Shown here: piece by piece, positions 19,212 through 30,020 of the stretch
How positions within the stretch are numbered: the first letter of the stretch is position 1
How the letters are laid out: each line of letters opens with the position of its first letter
NCBI GenBank assembly: GCA_022563195.1
Contig: JADFNV010000008.1
Span: 1-64,000 of the forward strand
Source: Pseudomonadota bacterium
GTDB lineage: Bacteria; Pseudomonadota; Gammaproteobacteria; Steroidobacterales; Woeseiaceae
Direction of reading: 5' to 3'
DNA length: 64,000 nt
Program-made: the position numbers and the translations under genes
The notes under the pieces: generated by a model
The model's input: the letters and a program-made list of their open reading frames with translations, nothing else
Databases searched by the model: none
What the model was told of the DNA's origin: nothing

Positions 19212-19937
19212 CTAAAGCTTGAACTCCTGTCCGAGATATACCTCTCGTACATGATGGTTTTCGAGGATGTCCTCTGGCGAGCCCGATGCGATCAGGCTGC
19301 CGTCACTCAGTATATAGGCTCTGCTGCAAATTCCGAGTGTTTCTCGCACATTATGGTCAGTAATCAATACTCCGATATCCCGTTCACACAAGTGTTTGAT
19401 AATGCGTTGAATATCCAGCACCGAAATCGGGTCGACACCAGCGAACGGCTCGTCCAGCAAAATGAAAAGCGGGTTTGCTGCCAGAGCCCGGGCGATCTCC
19501 ACACGTCGCCGTTCTCCGCCCGACAGGCTAATGCCGAGACTGGTCCGAACATGACCGACATGCAGTTCGTCAAGCAGGCTCTCAAGTTTCTCCTCGCGGC
19601 CGGCCTGATCGAGATCGTCGCGGATTTCGAGGATTGCGAGAATGTTTTGTTCGACGCTAAGCTTGCGAAAAATCGACGCTTCCTGTGGCAAATATCCCAG
19701 GCCGAGTTTCGCCCGACGGTGCATCGGCTGCGCGGTCAGATCCTTGCCGTCCAGCAGTATCGTGCCCTTGTCGGCCGAAATTAGACCGACGATCATATAG
19801 AAAGCCGTCGTTTTTCCAGCCCCGTTCGGGCCGAGCAGGCCGACTACTTCGCCGCTTTTTATCTCGAGAGAAAGGCTCTTGACGACTTTGCGGAGTTTAT
19901 AGCTCTTCGATATATCCTGGACACTAAGGATACTCAT
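19212..19937 (-). CDS. lptB: LPS export ABC transporter ATP-binding protein LptB
   Basis: A 241-residue ATPase that powers LPS extraction from the inner membrane with LptF/LptG. Walker A GPNGAGKT is at residues 36-43, with the signature [14 protein letters not shown] near 138 and Walker [14 protein letters not shown] near 158. The switch His follows in [12 protein letters not shown]. The start overlaps the end of lptA by four bases. lptF and lptG are not in the window, which is usual as they lie elsewhere. Confidence 0.97.
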   Translation of the reverse strand: MSILSVQDISKSYKLRKVVKSLSLEIKSGEVVGLLGPNGAGKTTAFYMIVGLISADKGTILLDGKDLTAQPMHRRAKLGLGYLPQEASIFRKLSVEQNILAILEIRDDLDQAGREEKLESLLDELHVGHVRTSLGISLSGGERRRVEIARALAANPLFILLDEPFAGVDPISVLDIQRIIKHLCERDIGVLITDHNVRETLGICSRAYILSDGSLIASGSPEDILENHHVREVYLGQEFKL

Positions 19938-20587
19938 GGATTCCCGGTCTCGGTGTCCGCGCTATCGGCTGTGTCATCATCGACCGTGTCCGTAGCTGCG
20001 CCGGCACCGATTGCGCCTGATGGGGTATAGATAATCTTAACTTTCTCATCGCCGATTCCCGAGGACTGTGCATGGATGCGTTGTTCACGAATGTTGTAAA
20101 CGAGGAAACTCGAGGAAATTTGATTGCCGCCTTTGGTTATTGTTGCGTCGCCAGAAAATTCGACGACGCCGGTAACGAGGTCGTAGCTCAGTTTTTCCGC
20201 CCGCGCATAGGTGACTTCATCGCTGTCGGCTTGTCTGAATTCGAAAGTCGCTGGTGATCCGTAGATGGTTGCAAGGCGTAGCTGGTGGTCGGAAAATTGC
20301 AGGTCGGCTGAGTCACACTCGATGTGGCCGTCGTCGACATCAATGATGACATTACCCTCGAACCGCCAGACGCTGTCCTGAAAATCGAGCTTGCTGGCGC
20401 GCCCAATATCGGCCTCAACCCCGATGTTTCCCTGCGACAACCTGAGGCCGCGAAACATCAACATAGAACTTTTTCCGTCGTAGCTCGTCGAATCGGCGTC
20501 GAGCGAAATGGGCAGTCTCAGGTCAGAGCTCTGCGCCAACGCAAAGGTCGGCAACAACAACAGAATCGCCAGATAAGGTCGAATCAT
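19934..20587 (-). CDS. lptA: LPS transport periplasmic protein LptA
   Basis: A 217-residue periplasmic bridge protein. A signal peptide [18 protein letters not shown] is followed by a beta-jellyroll OstA/LptA domain (residues about 25-165, with [12 protein letters not shown]-like and [19 protein letters not shown] strands). The last 35 residues form an acidic, Ala/Asp/Thr-rich tail ([18 protein letters not shown]) that is longer than in E. coli LptA. The frame is open to 20632, but the ATG at 20587 begins a clean signal peptide. It lies between lptC and lptB in the standard order. Confidence 0.92.
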   Translation of the reverse strand: MIRPYLAILLLLPTFALAQSSDLRLPISLDADSTSYDGKSSMLMFRGLRLSQGNIGVEADIGRASKLDFQDSVWRFEGNVIIDVDDGHIECDSADLQFSDHQLRLATIYGSPATFEFRQADSDEVTYARAEKLSYDLVTGVVEFSGDATITKGGNQISSSFLVYNIREQRIHAQSSGIGDEKVKIIYTPSGAIGAGAATDTVDDDTADSADTETGNP

Positions 20588-20606
20588 CTTCGGAATTGGA
20601 GCGTGG

Positions 20607-21164
20607 CTACGGTACAAATTTCCCACTGACATTGGACTTGAGTTCGAGTCTGTTCTCTTTGAGTGATGCTAGCATGCCGGTCGCCGTGAGGCTGCGGGAA
20701 CCGATGCGAATTTGCACGCGTTCAGTCGTCTCAGCTACGTAGTTTTCGGGATCAAGTTCGAGATATTCAGTCCGAATTTCAGTTTCGTTGCCCGAAAACC
20801 CTTCATTGCTGACGGCTCTGACATGACCACGCAGCAGTACGCGACGCTCATCCTGATGAATTGTCGCGGTGTCGGCACTGATGACCCAGGGCACATCACT
20901 TTGCGGCGAGTACTTGATCGTAACGTTGGTAAACGAGATACGGTCATCGTCTTGTTGTTCGGCCTGTTCGGCCCAAATTTCATACAACAGCTTGCCATTG
21001 GCACCGGTGCCGAGGATACGGGCTGATTTCAGATAGTAACCACGATGCACCGTGTCGTGAGAAGCGACGTCAATATCATCGCTGCGGGTCTGGCGTGCCA
21101 GCAGCCAGCTTGCCAAGGCGCTTGCGATTAGCACGATGAAGACGACTGTGTGCCGCGCGCTCAC
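20607..21164 (-). CDS. lptC: LPS export protein LptC
   Basis: A 185-residue bitopic protein. One membrane helix lies near residues 7-23 (VVFIVLIASALASWLLA), followed by a periplasmic jellyroll that receives LPS from LptBFG and passes it to LptA. The domain includes VISADTATIHQDERRVLLRG and the terminal LELKSNVSGKFVP. It overlaps kdsC by four bases and precedes lptA by 19 bp, consistent with one transcript from the YrbG-type gene to lptB. Confidence 0.94.
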   Translation of the reverse strand: MSARHTVVFIVLIASALASWLLARQTRSDDIDVASHDTVHRGYYLKSARILGTGANGKLLYEIWAEQAEQQDDDRISFTNVTIKYSPQSDVPWVISADTATIHQDERRVLLRGHVRAVSNEGFSGNETEIRTEYLELDPENYVAETTERVQIRIGSRSLTATGMLASLKENRLELKSNVSGKFVP

Positions 21165-21670
21165 CGCCCGGCTTTGTCGCGTACGGCCAGGACGAGGTCG
21201 CAGACTTCGCGGACTGCGCCAGAACCACCGTCCGCCACGGTTGTGTAATCACATTGCTCGCGTACGCTACTGACCGCATTTGCAACGGCGATCGCATAAC
21301 CGACTTTCCCCAGCAGTGGCAAGTCGGGGATGTCGTCGCCGACGTAGACGCATTCGTTGTCGGAAATGTCGAGTGACGCCGTCAGTTTGTCAAAGGCGGC
21401 TACCTTACTTGCGCATCCTAAAACAACATGGACCACGCCAAGTTCGCTCATGCGCCGTTCGACTGCGGCAGATTGTCGGCCACTGATTACGGCGACTTCA
21501 ACGCCCGCTTCGAGCAATCGCCGAATGCCGAAACCGTCCTGCGTACAAAAGGCTTTCGACTCGATGCCATCGTCTGATACATAAATGCGGCCATCGGTAA
21601 ATACGCCGTCCACATCGAACGCGACAAGGCGCACATCTCGAAGCGAAAGCTGAAGTGTTGATGTGCTCAC
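21161..21670 (-). CDS. kdsC: 3-deoxy-D-manno-octulosonate-8-phosphate phosphatase
   Basis: A 169-residue HAD-family phosphatase that removes phosphate from KDO-8-phosphate, a step in making the LPS inner-core sugar KDO. The HAD motif I DVDGVFTDG has its nucleophile Asp19 and Asp21. Motif II is in AVISGRQS, and the C-terminal DDIPDLPLLGKVG supplies the Mg-binding acids. There is no cap insertion, as expected for KdsC. It overlaps both neighbours by four bases (kdsD upstream, lptC downstream). Confidence 0.96.
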   Translation of the reverse strand: MSTSTLQLSLRDVRLVAFDVDGVFTDGRIYVSDDGIESKAFCTQDGFGIRRLLEAGVEVAVISGRQSAAVERRMSELGVVHVVLGCASKVAAFDKLTASLDISDNECVYVGDDIPDLPLLGKVGYAIAVANAVSSVREQCDYTTVADGGSGAVREVCDLVLAVRDKAGR

Positions 21671-22650
21671 ATGATGCCTGCCCGAAAAAGATCATGAATA
21701 TTCAGGGCGCCAAGCAATCGCATGTCATCATCGGCAACAAGAAGCGCTGTGATCTTGTTCTCTTCCATCAGGTGTACTGCCTCGGCGGCCAGCACGTCGG
21801 GAGCGATCGTTTTGCAGCCAGAATGCATGATATCGCGCATCGCTGTCTCGTGAACATCGACACCGGCATCCAGTGCCCGGCGCAAATCGCCATCGGTAAA
21901 GATGCCGAGAATCCGGTCGTGCTCGTCGACGATGGCCGTCATGCCCAGGCCTTTTTGTGTCATTTCCATCAGGCCGTCCTTGAGCTTGACACCCGGTGAT
22001 ACAACGGGCATGGCCGCATCGGTATGCATGACGTCGGCTACTCGCAGCAACAGGCGCTTGCCAAGGCTGCCGCTTGGGTGCGATCGTGCAAAATCTTCAG
22101 CAGTAAAGCCGCGCAGCTTCAACAGCGCCACGGCCAGCGCATCGCCCATTGCGAGCATGGCCGTTGTGCTTGCCGTCGGCGCGAGATTTAGTGGGCAGGC
22201 TTCCTCGGTCACGCTGATATCCAGATGCGCATCCGCCGCCTTGGCGAGCGTCGATTTTGCATTGCCCGTCATCGATATCAAGCGGGCACCCAAGCGCTTC
22301 ACAAGTGGCAAGATCGTGACGACTTCCTCGGTCTCTCCCGAATAAGACACCGCCAGCAACAGGTCCTGCGCGGTAATCATGCCAAGATCGCCGTGACTTG
22401 CCTCGGCAGGATGCATGAAGAATGCAGGAGTACCGGTGCTGGCCAGGGTTGCGGCGATCTTGCCGCTGATATGGCCCGATTTTCCCATGCCGGTTACCAC
22501 GATACGGCCCGGTGTATCGAGACACAGCTGGCACGCGGTAACAAATGTCTCGTCCAGCCTCGTTCGCAACGCATCGACGGCACGAGACTCGATCTCGAGC
22601 ACTTCGCCGGCGAGTGCGAGTAGTTCGTCGTTAGTCAGATTTTGCGCCAA
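21667..22650 (-). CDS. kdsD: Arabinose-5-phosphate isomerase
   Basis: A 327-residue enzyme that converts ribulose-5-phosphate to arabinose-5-phosphate, the first committed step to KDO. The N-terminal SIS domain has VTGMGKSGHISGKIAATLASTG and the AEASHGDLGMI segment. Two CBS domains follow (residues about 205-327, with GVKLKDGLMEMTQKGLGMT and LMEENKITALLV). The start is 23 bp after the YrbG-type exchanger, and the end overlaps kdsC. Confidence 0.96.
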   Translation of the reverse strand: MAQNLTNDELLALAGEVLEIESRAVDALRTRLDETFVTACQLCLDTPGRIVVTGMGKSGHISGKIAATLASTGTPAFFMHPAEASHGDLGMITAQDLLLAVSYSGETEEVVTILPLVKRLGARLISMTGNAKSTLAKAADAHLDISVTEEACPLNLAPTASTTAMLAMGDALAVALLKLRGFTAEDFARSHPSGSLGKRLLLRVADVMHTDAAMPVVSPGVKLKDGLMEMTQKGLGMTAIVDEHDRILGIFTDGDLRRALDAGVDVHETAMRDIMHSGCKTIAPDVLAAEAVHLMEENKITALLVADDDMRLLGALNIHDLFRAGIM

Positions 22651-22673
22651 GTCCGGACCTCAGCCTGTCGTCA

Positions 22674-23648
22674 TTAATGCATTCTAACGTTTTGCAGCAC
22701 AACGTAGGTATCGTAAGCGATAAACGCGATAAGCAGGGCCACTCCTTCGATCCTCGAAACTTCGCTTTTACCATCATAGTCATAGGTCATGGCGAACAGC
22801 ACGAGAGTGAATGCCACCATGACGAAAATGTGCAGGGACAATACGGACGGGGGCAGGGCAAACGGCGATATCGTCGCGGCCACGCCGATCACGGCGAGCA
22901 GATTGAAGATATTCGAGCCGACGATGTTGCCGATGGCGAGGCCGTATTCACCCTTCAAGGCGCTGATGAGGGAGACCGCGAGCTCAGGCAGGCTGGTGCC
23001 GAATGCGACGAGCAAAATTCCGATCACGACCTCGCTGACGCCGAAAAATTGTGCGACAGCTATTGCGCCGTCGACAAGCAGGTACGCGCCGATCAGCAAT
23101 GTGCCCAAGCCAAACAGCAACCAGAAAATGGCCATGGGCATGCTGACGTCTTTCGGTATCTCGGCTTCGTATTCTTTTTTAATCGGGTCGCTCGGCGCCG
23201 AGCGCATGCCCAGCCGCACTAGCCATATCATGACGATGACGAGGCCGGTCAGCATGACCAGACCGTCGACACGGCTCAAATATGAGTCGAGGAACAACGA
23301 TACCGTCAGCAAGGTGACGGCGAGCAGCGCCGGCATTTCGCGACGCAACGTTGCCGATTGCAGTTTGATCGGCCGTATGATTGCCACGCAACCCAGTACA
23401 AGGCCGATATTGACGATGTTTGAGCCGATCGCATTACCGATCGCCAGCCCAGGCTCACCCTGAAGAGATGCGACAACAGACACAAGTATCTCGGGCGAGG
23501 AGGTCGCAAAGGCAACCACGGTCAGCCCGATTAGTAGAGGAGCAATGCCCATATTGCGCGCCGCCGCGGCCGCACCGTGGACAAACCGGTCTGCGCCTGC
23601 GATCAGGAGTACGAGGCCGGAAATTACTAGGAGAGCATTACCTGACAT
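22674..23648 (-). CDS. Calcium/sodium antiporter, YrbG/CaCA family
   Basis: A 324-residue inner-membrane cation exchanger with ten predicted helices in two inverted halves. Each half carries the alpha-repeat signature: VVAFATSSPEILVSVVASL with GNAIGSNIVNIGLV in the first, and LVAFGTSLPELAVSLISAL with GNIVGSNIFNLLAV in the second. This is the E. coli YrbG location, directly before kdsD. The physiological ion is not certain, because YrbG homologues are annotated by fold. It is probably the first gene of the LPS operon. Confidence 0.93.
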   Translation of the reverse strand: MSGNALLVISGLVLLIAGADRFVHGAAAAARNMGIAPLLIGLTVVAFATSSPEILVSVVASLQGEPGLAIGNAIGSNIVNIGLVLGCVAIIRPIKLQSATLRREMPALLAVTLLTVSLFLDSYLSRVDGLVMLTGLVIVMIWLVRLGMRSAPSDPIKKEYEAEIPKDVSMPMAIFWLLFGLGTLLIGAYLLVDGAIAVAQFFGVSEVVIGILLVAFGTSLPELAVSLISALKGEYGLAIGNIVGSNIFNLLAVIGVAATISPFALPPSVLSLHIFVMVAFTLVLFAMTYDYDGKSEVSRIEGVALLIAFIAYDTYVVLQNVRMH

Positions 23649-23706
23649 AAGTTAACGTTCTGTAGTGTCTCGGGTCTTTGTAAATCGACTTGGGCCGATT
23701 ATCCGT

Positions 23707-23735
23707 TTTTGAGCCCGACTTGGGCGGGCTATAAT
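23707..23735 (+). promoter_or_regulatory. Putative sigma-70 promoter of ibaG-murA
   Basis: A perfect TATAAT (23730-23735) lies in the 170-bp gap between divergent genes. A poor -35 (TTGAG region, about 23708-23713) sits 16 bp upstream. Two copies of CGACTTGGGC (around 23679 and 23716) flank it. The predicted start is about 75 bases before ibaG. Confidence 0.5.
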
Positions 23736-23818
23736 ACACAATCAGCGCGTGGCGTTGGGAAGCTCTGTGCTTTCTGGGTACACTGCGCCCCCCGGGGCTA
23801 ATTGCTGAATCTCACACT

Positions 23819-24061
23819 ATGGATCCAAGCAAGATTACGTGCCTGATCGAGGCCGGATTCGACGATGCTTTCGTCAAGGTTTCCAGCGACGACAACACTC
23901 ATTTCGAGGCGGTCATTGTTGCCCAAGAATTCGACGGCAAATCGTTGCTGGCGCGACACCAACTCGTGTACCAGACGCTCGGTGCGCTTGTAGGTAACGA
24001 GATTCACGCGTTGTCGATTCGAGCGCACACGCCCGATGAGTGGCAGCAACAGAAAGGCTAG
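23819..24061 (+). CDS. ibaG: BolA-family protein IbaG
   Basis: An 80-residue BolA-like protein. The core includes IEAGFDDAFVKVSSDDNTHFEAVIV, with His30-type residues, and HQLVYQTLGALVGNEIHALSI, where the conserved H-Q-x-V-Y helix supplies a ligand for glutaredoxin-bound iron-sulfur clusters. IbaG is implicated in acid stress and Fe-S handling in E. coli. It sits six bases before murA, as in most gammaproteobacteria. The mla genes that often precede it are absent here. Confidence 0.94.
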   Translation: MDPSKITCLIEAGFDDAFVKVSSDDNTHFEAVIVAQEFDGKSLLARHQLVYQTLGALVGNEIHALSIRAHTPDEWQQQKG

Positions 24062-25324
<1,263 letters not shown>

Positions 25325-25327
<3 letters not shown>

Positions 25328-25359
25328 TACTCCGTCAATAATACCTTGCCGGAATACTA
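25325..25359. repeat. 35-bp palindrome carrying both convergent stop codons
   Basis: An imperfect palindrome begins TAGTACTCCG and ends CGGAATACTA. Its first three bases are the murA stop and bases 25357-25359 are the stop of the protease gene on the other strand. The reverse complement matches the left arm of the 7646-7913 element at 24 of 28 positions, so it looks like a solitary end of the same family. A hairpin here could terminate both transcripts, though no T run is present. Confidence 0.65.
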
Positions 25360-26430
25360 AATTTCTTCCGGGCGTTCGCCGGCTATGATTGTCGTGTGGA
25401 ATTCGCCACCATCTCGCCACACCAGGATATCGACTTCATCGCCCGGATTCGTCTCGGCGACCAGCAGGAGTGCCTGGAGCTGCGAGAAAATGGGTTCACC
25501 ATTGATCGACAAGATGACGTCGCCGCGATGCAAATTGGCGGCGTCGGCCGGGCTGCCCTCGTAGACGACGACCAGCAGGATACCGACACTCCCTTCAATG
25601 CCCAGCGCCGCTCTCTCGGCTGGCGTGAGATCGTCAGGCTTGAAACCCATCCAACCGCGAATGACACGCCCGTGCTGTTTTATCTCGTCGACCACACCGC
25701 GTACAAGATCGATCGGAATTGCGAATCCGATGCCCTCAGTCCCGGGGTCTTGCTCGAGGATTGCTGAATTGATGCCGATCAATTCGCCCTTGACATTGAT
25801 AAGCGCGCCGCCCGAATTGCCGGCATTGATCGCAGCATCGGTCTGTATGAAATTCTCGAAAGTGCTCAGATGGAGCATGCCACGACCAGTCGCGCTGACG
25901 ATGCCCTGCGTGACGGACTTGCTGAGGCCGTAAGGATTTCCGATCGCCAGTACGACGTCGCCTATGCGCAAACGTGCGGAACTACCGAGGCGAATCGCCG
26001 GCACGGTGCCGAGATCGATTTTTAGCAGGGCGAGATCAGTTTCAGCGTCAACGCCAACGACTTCAGGCTCGGCGATTCGGCCGTCGCTTAGTTGGACGCG
26101 GATCTCGGCTACAGCGTCGACGACATGGAAGTTCGTGACCAGGTAGCCTTCAGGATCGATTATCACGGCCGACCCGAAGCTGGTTTCGACCCGAAAGCGA
26201 GGCCTTTCGTCGTCCGGGGATTTGTATTCCACCAGCCGTTTCGTATAGATATTGGCGACTGCGGGCGCGCTGATATCGACGGCGTCAGCGTAGCTGGCTG
26301 CGGCGCCATTGGATATTGTACCGATGCCCGGCAGCAGTTCAGGACGGATTAGCACGACAAGAAACGCGACCGCCAGACCAACGACGATCGACTGCAAAAC
26401 AAACACCAACGCTGATCTCAATCCGGCCAA
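25357..26430 (-). CDS. DegS/AlgW-type periplasmic serine protease
   Basis: An HtrA-family protease of about 357 residues from the TTG at 26430. An N-terminal membrane anchor is followed by a trypsin-like domain with His102 (TNFHVVDAV), Asp132 (AETDLALLKID) and Ser206 (INAGNSGGALINVKGE). One PDZ domain follows (residues about 255-350, with GSPADAANLHRGDVILSING). One PDZ plus an anchor is the DegS/AlgW layout, which in E. coli and Pseudomonas cleaves the anti-sigma-E factor under envelope stress. The frame is open to a TTG at 26520. The 26430 TTG has AGGA seven bases upstream and gives a normal DegS length. Confidence 0.9.
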   Translation of the reverse strand: MAGLRSALVFVLQSIVVGLAVAFLVVLIRPELLPGIGTISNGAAASYADAVDISAPAVANIYTKRLVEYKSPDDERPRFRVETSFGSAVIIDPEGYLVTNFHVVDAVAEIRVQLSDGRIAEPEVVGVDAETDLALLKIDLGTVPAIRLGSSARLRIGDVVLAIGNPYGLSKSVTQGIVSATGRGMLHLSTFENFIQTDAAINAGNSGGALINVKGELIGINSAILEQDPGTEGIGFAIPIDLVRGVVDEIKQHGRVIRGWMGFKPDDLTPAERAALGIEGSVGILLVVVYEGSPADAANLHRGDVILSINGEPIFSQLQALLLVAETNPGDEVDILVWRDGGEFHTTIIAGERPEEI

Positions 26431-26654
26431 TCTAGTTTCCTGAGGCAGAGGACGCGCGGCAATACCAGCTAGCCAATACTGCTGAGCCCCGTGTATAATA
26501 CGCCACGGGTTCCGCACCAAATCACGGAGCAGTCGTCATCCTGACGCCAATTCGGGGCGGCTGCAAATCTACCAATATCGATACCAGACTAATATGCGCT
26601 GATGAAGAGGCTCTCAAGCAATCTTTTCTCAGCCGGGCATAATGGGAGTGCCTG

Positions 26655-27251
26655 ATGAACGAAGAAGACGTTGATCGCATTGATCGCAATAGACGTCATT
26701 TTCTTACTGTTGCGACCGTAGTGACCGGTGCGGCCGGTATTGGGCTCGCTTCGATTCCGTTCCTGTCTTCGTTTAAACCAAGTGCAAGGGCGCAAGCGCT
26801 TGGGGCGCCTGTCGAAGTTCCGATCGGTACGATGCAACCCGGCGAAATGCTGCGCGTACTATGGCGCGGCAAATTGGTATTCATTTTGCGGCGCACTAAG
26901 GAAATGCTCCGCCGTTTGCCGGAAAACCAGGATCGACTCAAGGATCCGAGCTCGATGATTATCGAACAACAGCCGGACTATGCGGCCAATGCAACCCGAT
27001 CCGTCAACCCTGAGTTCCTGGTCGTCATTGGCTCCTGTACGCATCTCGGATGTGCGCCTCTCGAAGATTTCGAGGTCCGCCCCAGCGACAACTGGAATGG
27101 TGGATTTTTTTGCCCCTGCCACGGATCGAAATTCGACCTTGCGGGACGCGTCTATAAAGGTGTCCCAGCGCCATCAAATCTTCGCATTCCACCACACCGG
27201 TTTGTCCGGGACGATCTGATCCTGATTGGTCTGCACACGGGAGATGCATAA
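26655..27251 (+). CDS. petA: Ubiquinol-cytochrome c reductase iron-sulfur (Rieske) subunit
   Basis: A 198-residue Rieske protein of the cytochrome bc1 complex. The N-terminus has a twin-arginine-like RNRRHFL followed by a membrane helix ([20 protein letters not shown]). The 2Fe-2S site is formed by Cys128/His130 in CTHLGC and Cys153/His156 in CPCHGSKFD, with Cys133 and Cys155 as the stabilising pair. Its stop overlaps the petB start by one base. The 224 bp upstream carry a TATAAT at 26494, with no convincing -35. Confidence 0.96.
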   Translation: MNEEDVDRIDRNRRHFLTVATVVTGAAGIGLASIPFLSSFKPSARAQALGAPVEVPIGTMQPGEMLRVLWRGKLVFILRRTKEMLRRLPENQDRLKDPSSMIIEQQPDYAANATRSVNPEFLVVIGSCTHLGCAPLEDFEVRPSDNWNGGFFCPCHGSKFDLAGRVYKGVPAPSNLRIPPHRFVRDDLILIGLHTGDA

Positions 27252-28501
27252 TGTCGAGAATCGAAGCGGAGGTCGGTAAACCGCAAGGCGGCATCATGCA
27301 GTGGATTGACGAACGTTTCCCGTGGACGGAAACGATGAAGTACCACATCACCGAGTACTACGCCGCCAAGAACTTCAATTTTTGGTACGTGTTCGGTGTC
27401 CTGGCAATGGTGGTATTGGTCATTCAACTGGTGACAGGCATTTTCCTGACAATGAACTACAAGCCGTCGGCGCTGGAGGCATTTGCATCGGTCGAGTACA
27501 TCATGCGCGATGTTGAATGGGGCTGGCTCATTCGCTATATGCATTCAACGGGCGCGTCGTTCTTTTTTATCGTGGTGTACTTGCACATGTTTCGCGCCAT
27601 GCTATACGGCTCGTACAAGAAGCCGCGTGAGCTCGTCTGGATTATCGGCATGATAATTTTCTTTGTGCTCATGGCCGAGGCATTCGCTGGCTATTTGCTG
27701 CCCTGGGGGCAAATGTCCTATTGGGGCGCACAAGTGATCATCTCACTGTTCGGTGCGATTCCAGGTATTGGTGAGGCGATAGTGGAGCTTATTCGCGGTG
27801 ACTACTCGATTTCGGATATCACGCTGAATCGGTTCTTCGCATTGCACGTTGTCATATTGCCGCTGATTCTGATTGCGCTGGTGTTCGTGCATATAGTTGC
27901 ACTGCACCAGGTCGGCTCGCTTAACCCGGACGGCGTTGAAATAAAGGAACAGAAAGGGCCTGATGGAATTCCTTTGGACGGCATTGCATTCCACCCGTAT
28001 TACACGACCAAAGATTTGATCGCGATCATCATTTTCATGATGGCTTTCTCTGGCGTCATGTTTTTCGCACCGGACATGGGTGGTTATTTCCTTGAGCATG
28101 CCAATTACGAACCGGCGAATCTTACGGCAACGCCCGAGCATATCGCTCCGGTTTGGTATTTCACACCGTTCTACGCGATTTTGCGCGCCGTACCGGACAA
28201 GCTATGGGGTGCGACCATGATGGCGGCTGCCGTGATGTTGCCCTTATTTTTACCGTGGCTCGACCGGGCGCGCGTTAAATCCATTCGATATCGCGGCTGG
28301 ATTTACAAGTTGGCGCTGACCTGTTTTACGATCAGTTTTGTCGCGCTGGGCTGGCTAGGCACCATGCCGCCCGATACCTTGTATACGATCGCCGCGCGGA
28401 TTTTCTCAGCGGTCTACTTTGCGTTTTTCCTGTTGATGCCGTACTACACAACGATCGACAAAACGAAGCCTGTGCCGGACAGGGTGGTCTACCATGCTTA
28501 G
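27251..28501 (+). CDS. petB: Cytochrome b subunit of the bc1 complex
   Basis: A 416-residue membrane protein with eight predicted helices that binds two b hemes and the quinol sites Qo and Qi. Heme-ligand His residues lie in WLIRYMHSTGASFFF and the matching FALHVVILPL region. The Qo motif is PVW-like in EHIAPVWYFTPFYAILRAVP, and GYLLPWGQMSYWGA is a hallmark. It is a full-length, non-split cytochrome b. It overlaps petC by eight bases and petA by one, so the three subunits are translationally coupled. Confidence 0.97.
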   Translation: MSRIEAEVGKPQGGIMQWIDERFPWTETMKYHITEYYAAKNFNFWYVFGVLAMVVLVIQLVTGIFLTMNYKPSALEAFASVEYIMRDVEWGWLIRYMHSTGASFFFIVVYLHMFRAMLYGSYKKPRELVWIIGMIIFFVLMAEAFAGYLLPWGQMSYWGAQVIISLFGAIPGIGEAIVELIRGDYSISDITLNRFFALHVVILPLILIALVFVHIVALHQVGSLNPDGVEIKEQKGPDGIPLDGIAFHPYYTTKDLIAIIIFMMAFSGVMFFAPDMGGYFLEHANYEPANLTATPEHIAPVWYFTPFYAILRAVPDKLWGATMMAAAVMLPLFLPWLDRARVKSIRYRGWIYKLALTCFTISFVALGWLGTMPPDTLYTIAARIFSAVYFAFFLLMPYYTTIDKTKPVPDRVVYHA

Positions 28502-29249
28502 ATTCGGATCGCTTGCCCGGCTTGCAGTAATGGCGGCGTACTTTGTCATTTTGCCGGTATCTGCTGCGAGTGATGGCGATGAGCAAATGGATGAGGCGTT
28601 TATAGATCCCGACAATATTCCGTCGTTGCAACGAGGTGCGAAGAACTTCATTAATTACTGTTCCGGGTGTCATTCGGCGCAGTACGTGCGTTACAACACG
28701 ATAGGCAAGCACCTGCAACTTTCTGAAGAGCAGCTGGTTAACAACCTGATGTTTAATGCTGTGAAGACGTTTGAGACGATGCGTGCGGCCATGCCGGCGC
28801 AAGATGCTGAGCGCTGGTTTGGTACGGCGCCGCCGGATATGTCATTGATCGCTCGTGCCAAGGGTGCCGATCATATCTATAATTTCCTGAAGGACTTTTA
28901 TATTGACCCCGATAGCCCAACCGGTGTCGATAACCGCGTTCTGGCGGGAACGAGCATGCCGCATGTCCTCTGGGAGTTGCAGGGTTATCAGAAAACGGTT
29001 TTCTCTGAGATTGCTGACGAAAATGGAACGACTTATCACTTCGACGGCTTCGAGCAGGTGACCACGGGCCTGATGAACGCCGAGGAGTACGACGACTTCG
29101 TTCGTGATACTGTGAACTTCCTTGCATACATTGCAGAGCCGATTCGTTCTGATCGGCGCAGGCTGGGGAAATGGGTGCTCATTTATCTCTTCATATTCCT
29201 GATTATCGCATGGATGCTTAAGAACGAAGTCTGGAAAGACGTTAATTGA
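28494..29249 (+). CDS. petC: Cytochrome c1 subunit of the bc1 complex
   Basis: A 251-residue periplasmic c-type cytochrome. The signal peptide covers residues 1-25, the heme c motif CSGCH is at residues 56-60, and a candidate axial Met lies in GTSMPHVLWELQGYQ. The C-terminal anchor WVLIYLFIFLIIAWML holds it in the inner membrane. It is the third gene of petABC. sspA follows after 50 bp, as in Pseudomonas. Confidence 0.96.
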   Translation: MLRFGSLARLAVMAAYFVILPVSAASDGDEQMDEAFIDPDNIPSLQRGAKNFINYCSGCHSAQYVRYNTIGKHLQLSEEQLVNNLMFNAVKTFETMRAAMPAQDAERWFGTAPPDMSLIARAKGADHIYNFLKDFYIDPDSPTGVDNRVLAGTSMPHVLWELQGYQKTVFSEIADENGTTYHFDGFEQVTTGLMNAEEYDDFVRDTVNFLAYIAEPIRSDRRRLGKWVLIYLFIFLIIAWMLKNEVWKDVN

Positions 29250-29299
29250 TCTCGCCCGCTGACCAGAAACAACCACAATAATCTTTAGGAACCAAAAAA

Positions 29300-29929
29300 A
29301 TGGCAGTTATCGCCAACAGACGCTCCGTAATGACCCTGTTTTCCAGGCCGACCGATATTCACAGTCATCGGACACGACTGGTCCTTGCTGAGAAAAATAT
29401 TAATATCGAGATCTCTAACGTTCAGGGCGGTGAGTTGCCTGAGGACTTGCTGGATCTTAATCCCTACCACACGGTTCCAACGCTGGTTGACCGTGATCTG
29501 ACGCTCTACGATTCACGCGTCATCATCGAATATCTGGACGAGCGTTTTCCACATCCACCACTGATGCCTGTCGATCCGGTGATGCGAGCGCAATTCCGAC
29601 TCGCGTTGTTTCGCATTGAGACCGATTGGTACTCACTGGCGGAAGAGGCCGAAGCCAGTGGTGACGGCAGGTTTAGCAGCAAGTCACGCAAGCTGTTGCG
29701 AGAGAGCATCCTGCAAAGCGCCGAGTTGTTTAGCGCGCGAGCGTACTTCCTTAGCGATGATTTTTCGCTTGTCGATGCGAGTATCGCACCGATACTTTGG
29801 CGTTTGCCGAAGTATGGCATCGAACTTGGCAGTCAGGCCGAAGCAATTGAGGGGTACATGACTCGCGTTTTTGCGCGGCGTTCATTCCAGCAGAGCATGA
29901 CTGAACTCGAACAGGAGATGCGCCTGTAG
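29300..29929 (+). CDS. sspA: Stringent starvation protein A
   Basis: A 209-residue glutathione-transferase-fold protein that associates with RNA polymerase in starved cells. The N-terminal thioredoxin-like domain has SVMTLFSRPTDIHSHRTRLV and HTVPTLVDRDLTLYDSRVI. The YLDERFPHPPLMPVDP segment is nearly diagnostic of SspA. The C-terminal helical domain ends in FARRSFQQSMTELEQEMRL. It lies between petC and sspB, the conserved arrangement. Confidence 0.96.
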   Translation: MAVIANRRSVMTLFSRPTDIHSHRTRLVLAEKNINIEISNVQGGELPEDLLDLNPYHTVPTLVDRDLTLYDSRVIIEYLDERFPHPPLMPVDPVMRAQFRLALFRIETDWYSLAEEAEASGDGRFSSKSRKLLRESILQSAELFSARAYFLSDDFSLVDASIAPILWRLPKYGIELGSQAEAIEGYMTRVFARRSFQQSMTELEQEMRL

Positions 29930-30020
29930 CAGCGCTGCCAAGTTATGTCACTTTGGCTTCGAACGCTGCAAACGGTGTTAAACTTGGCGGACTAAAAATG
30001 ACCGCAGGGAATGATTTTCA

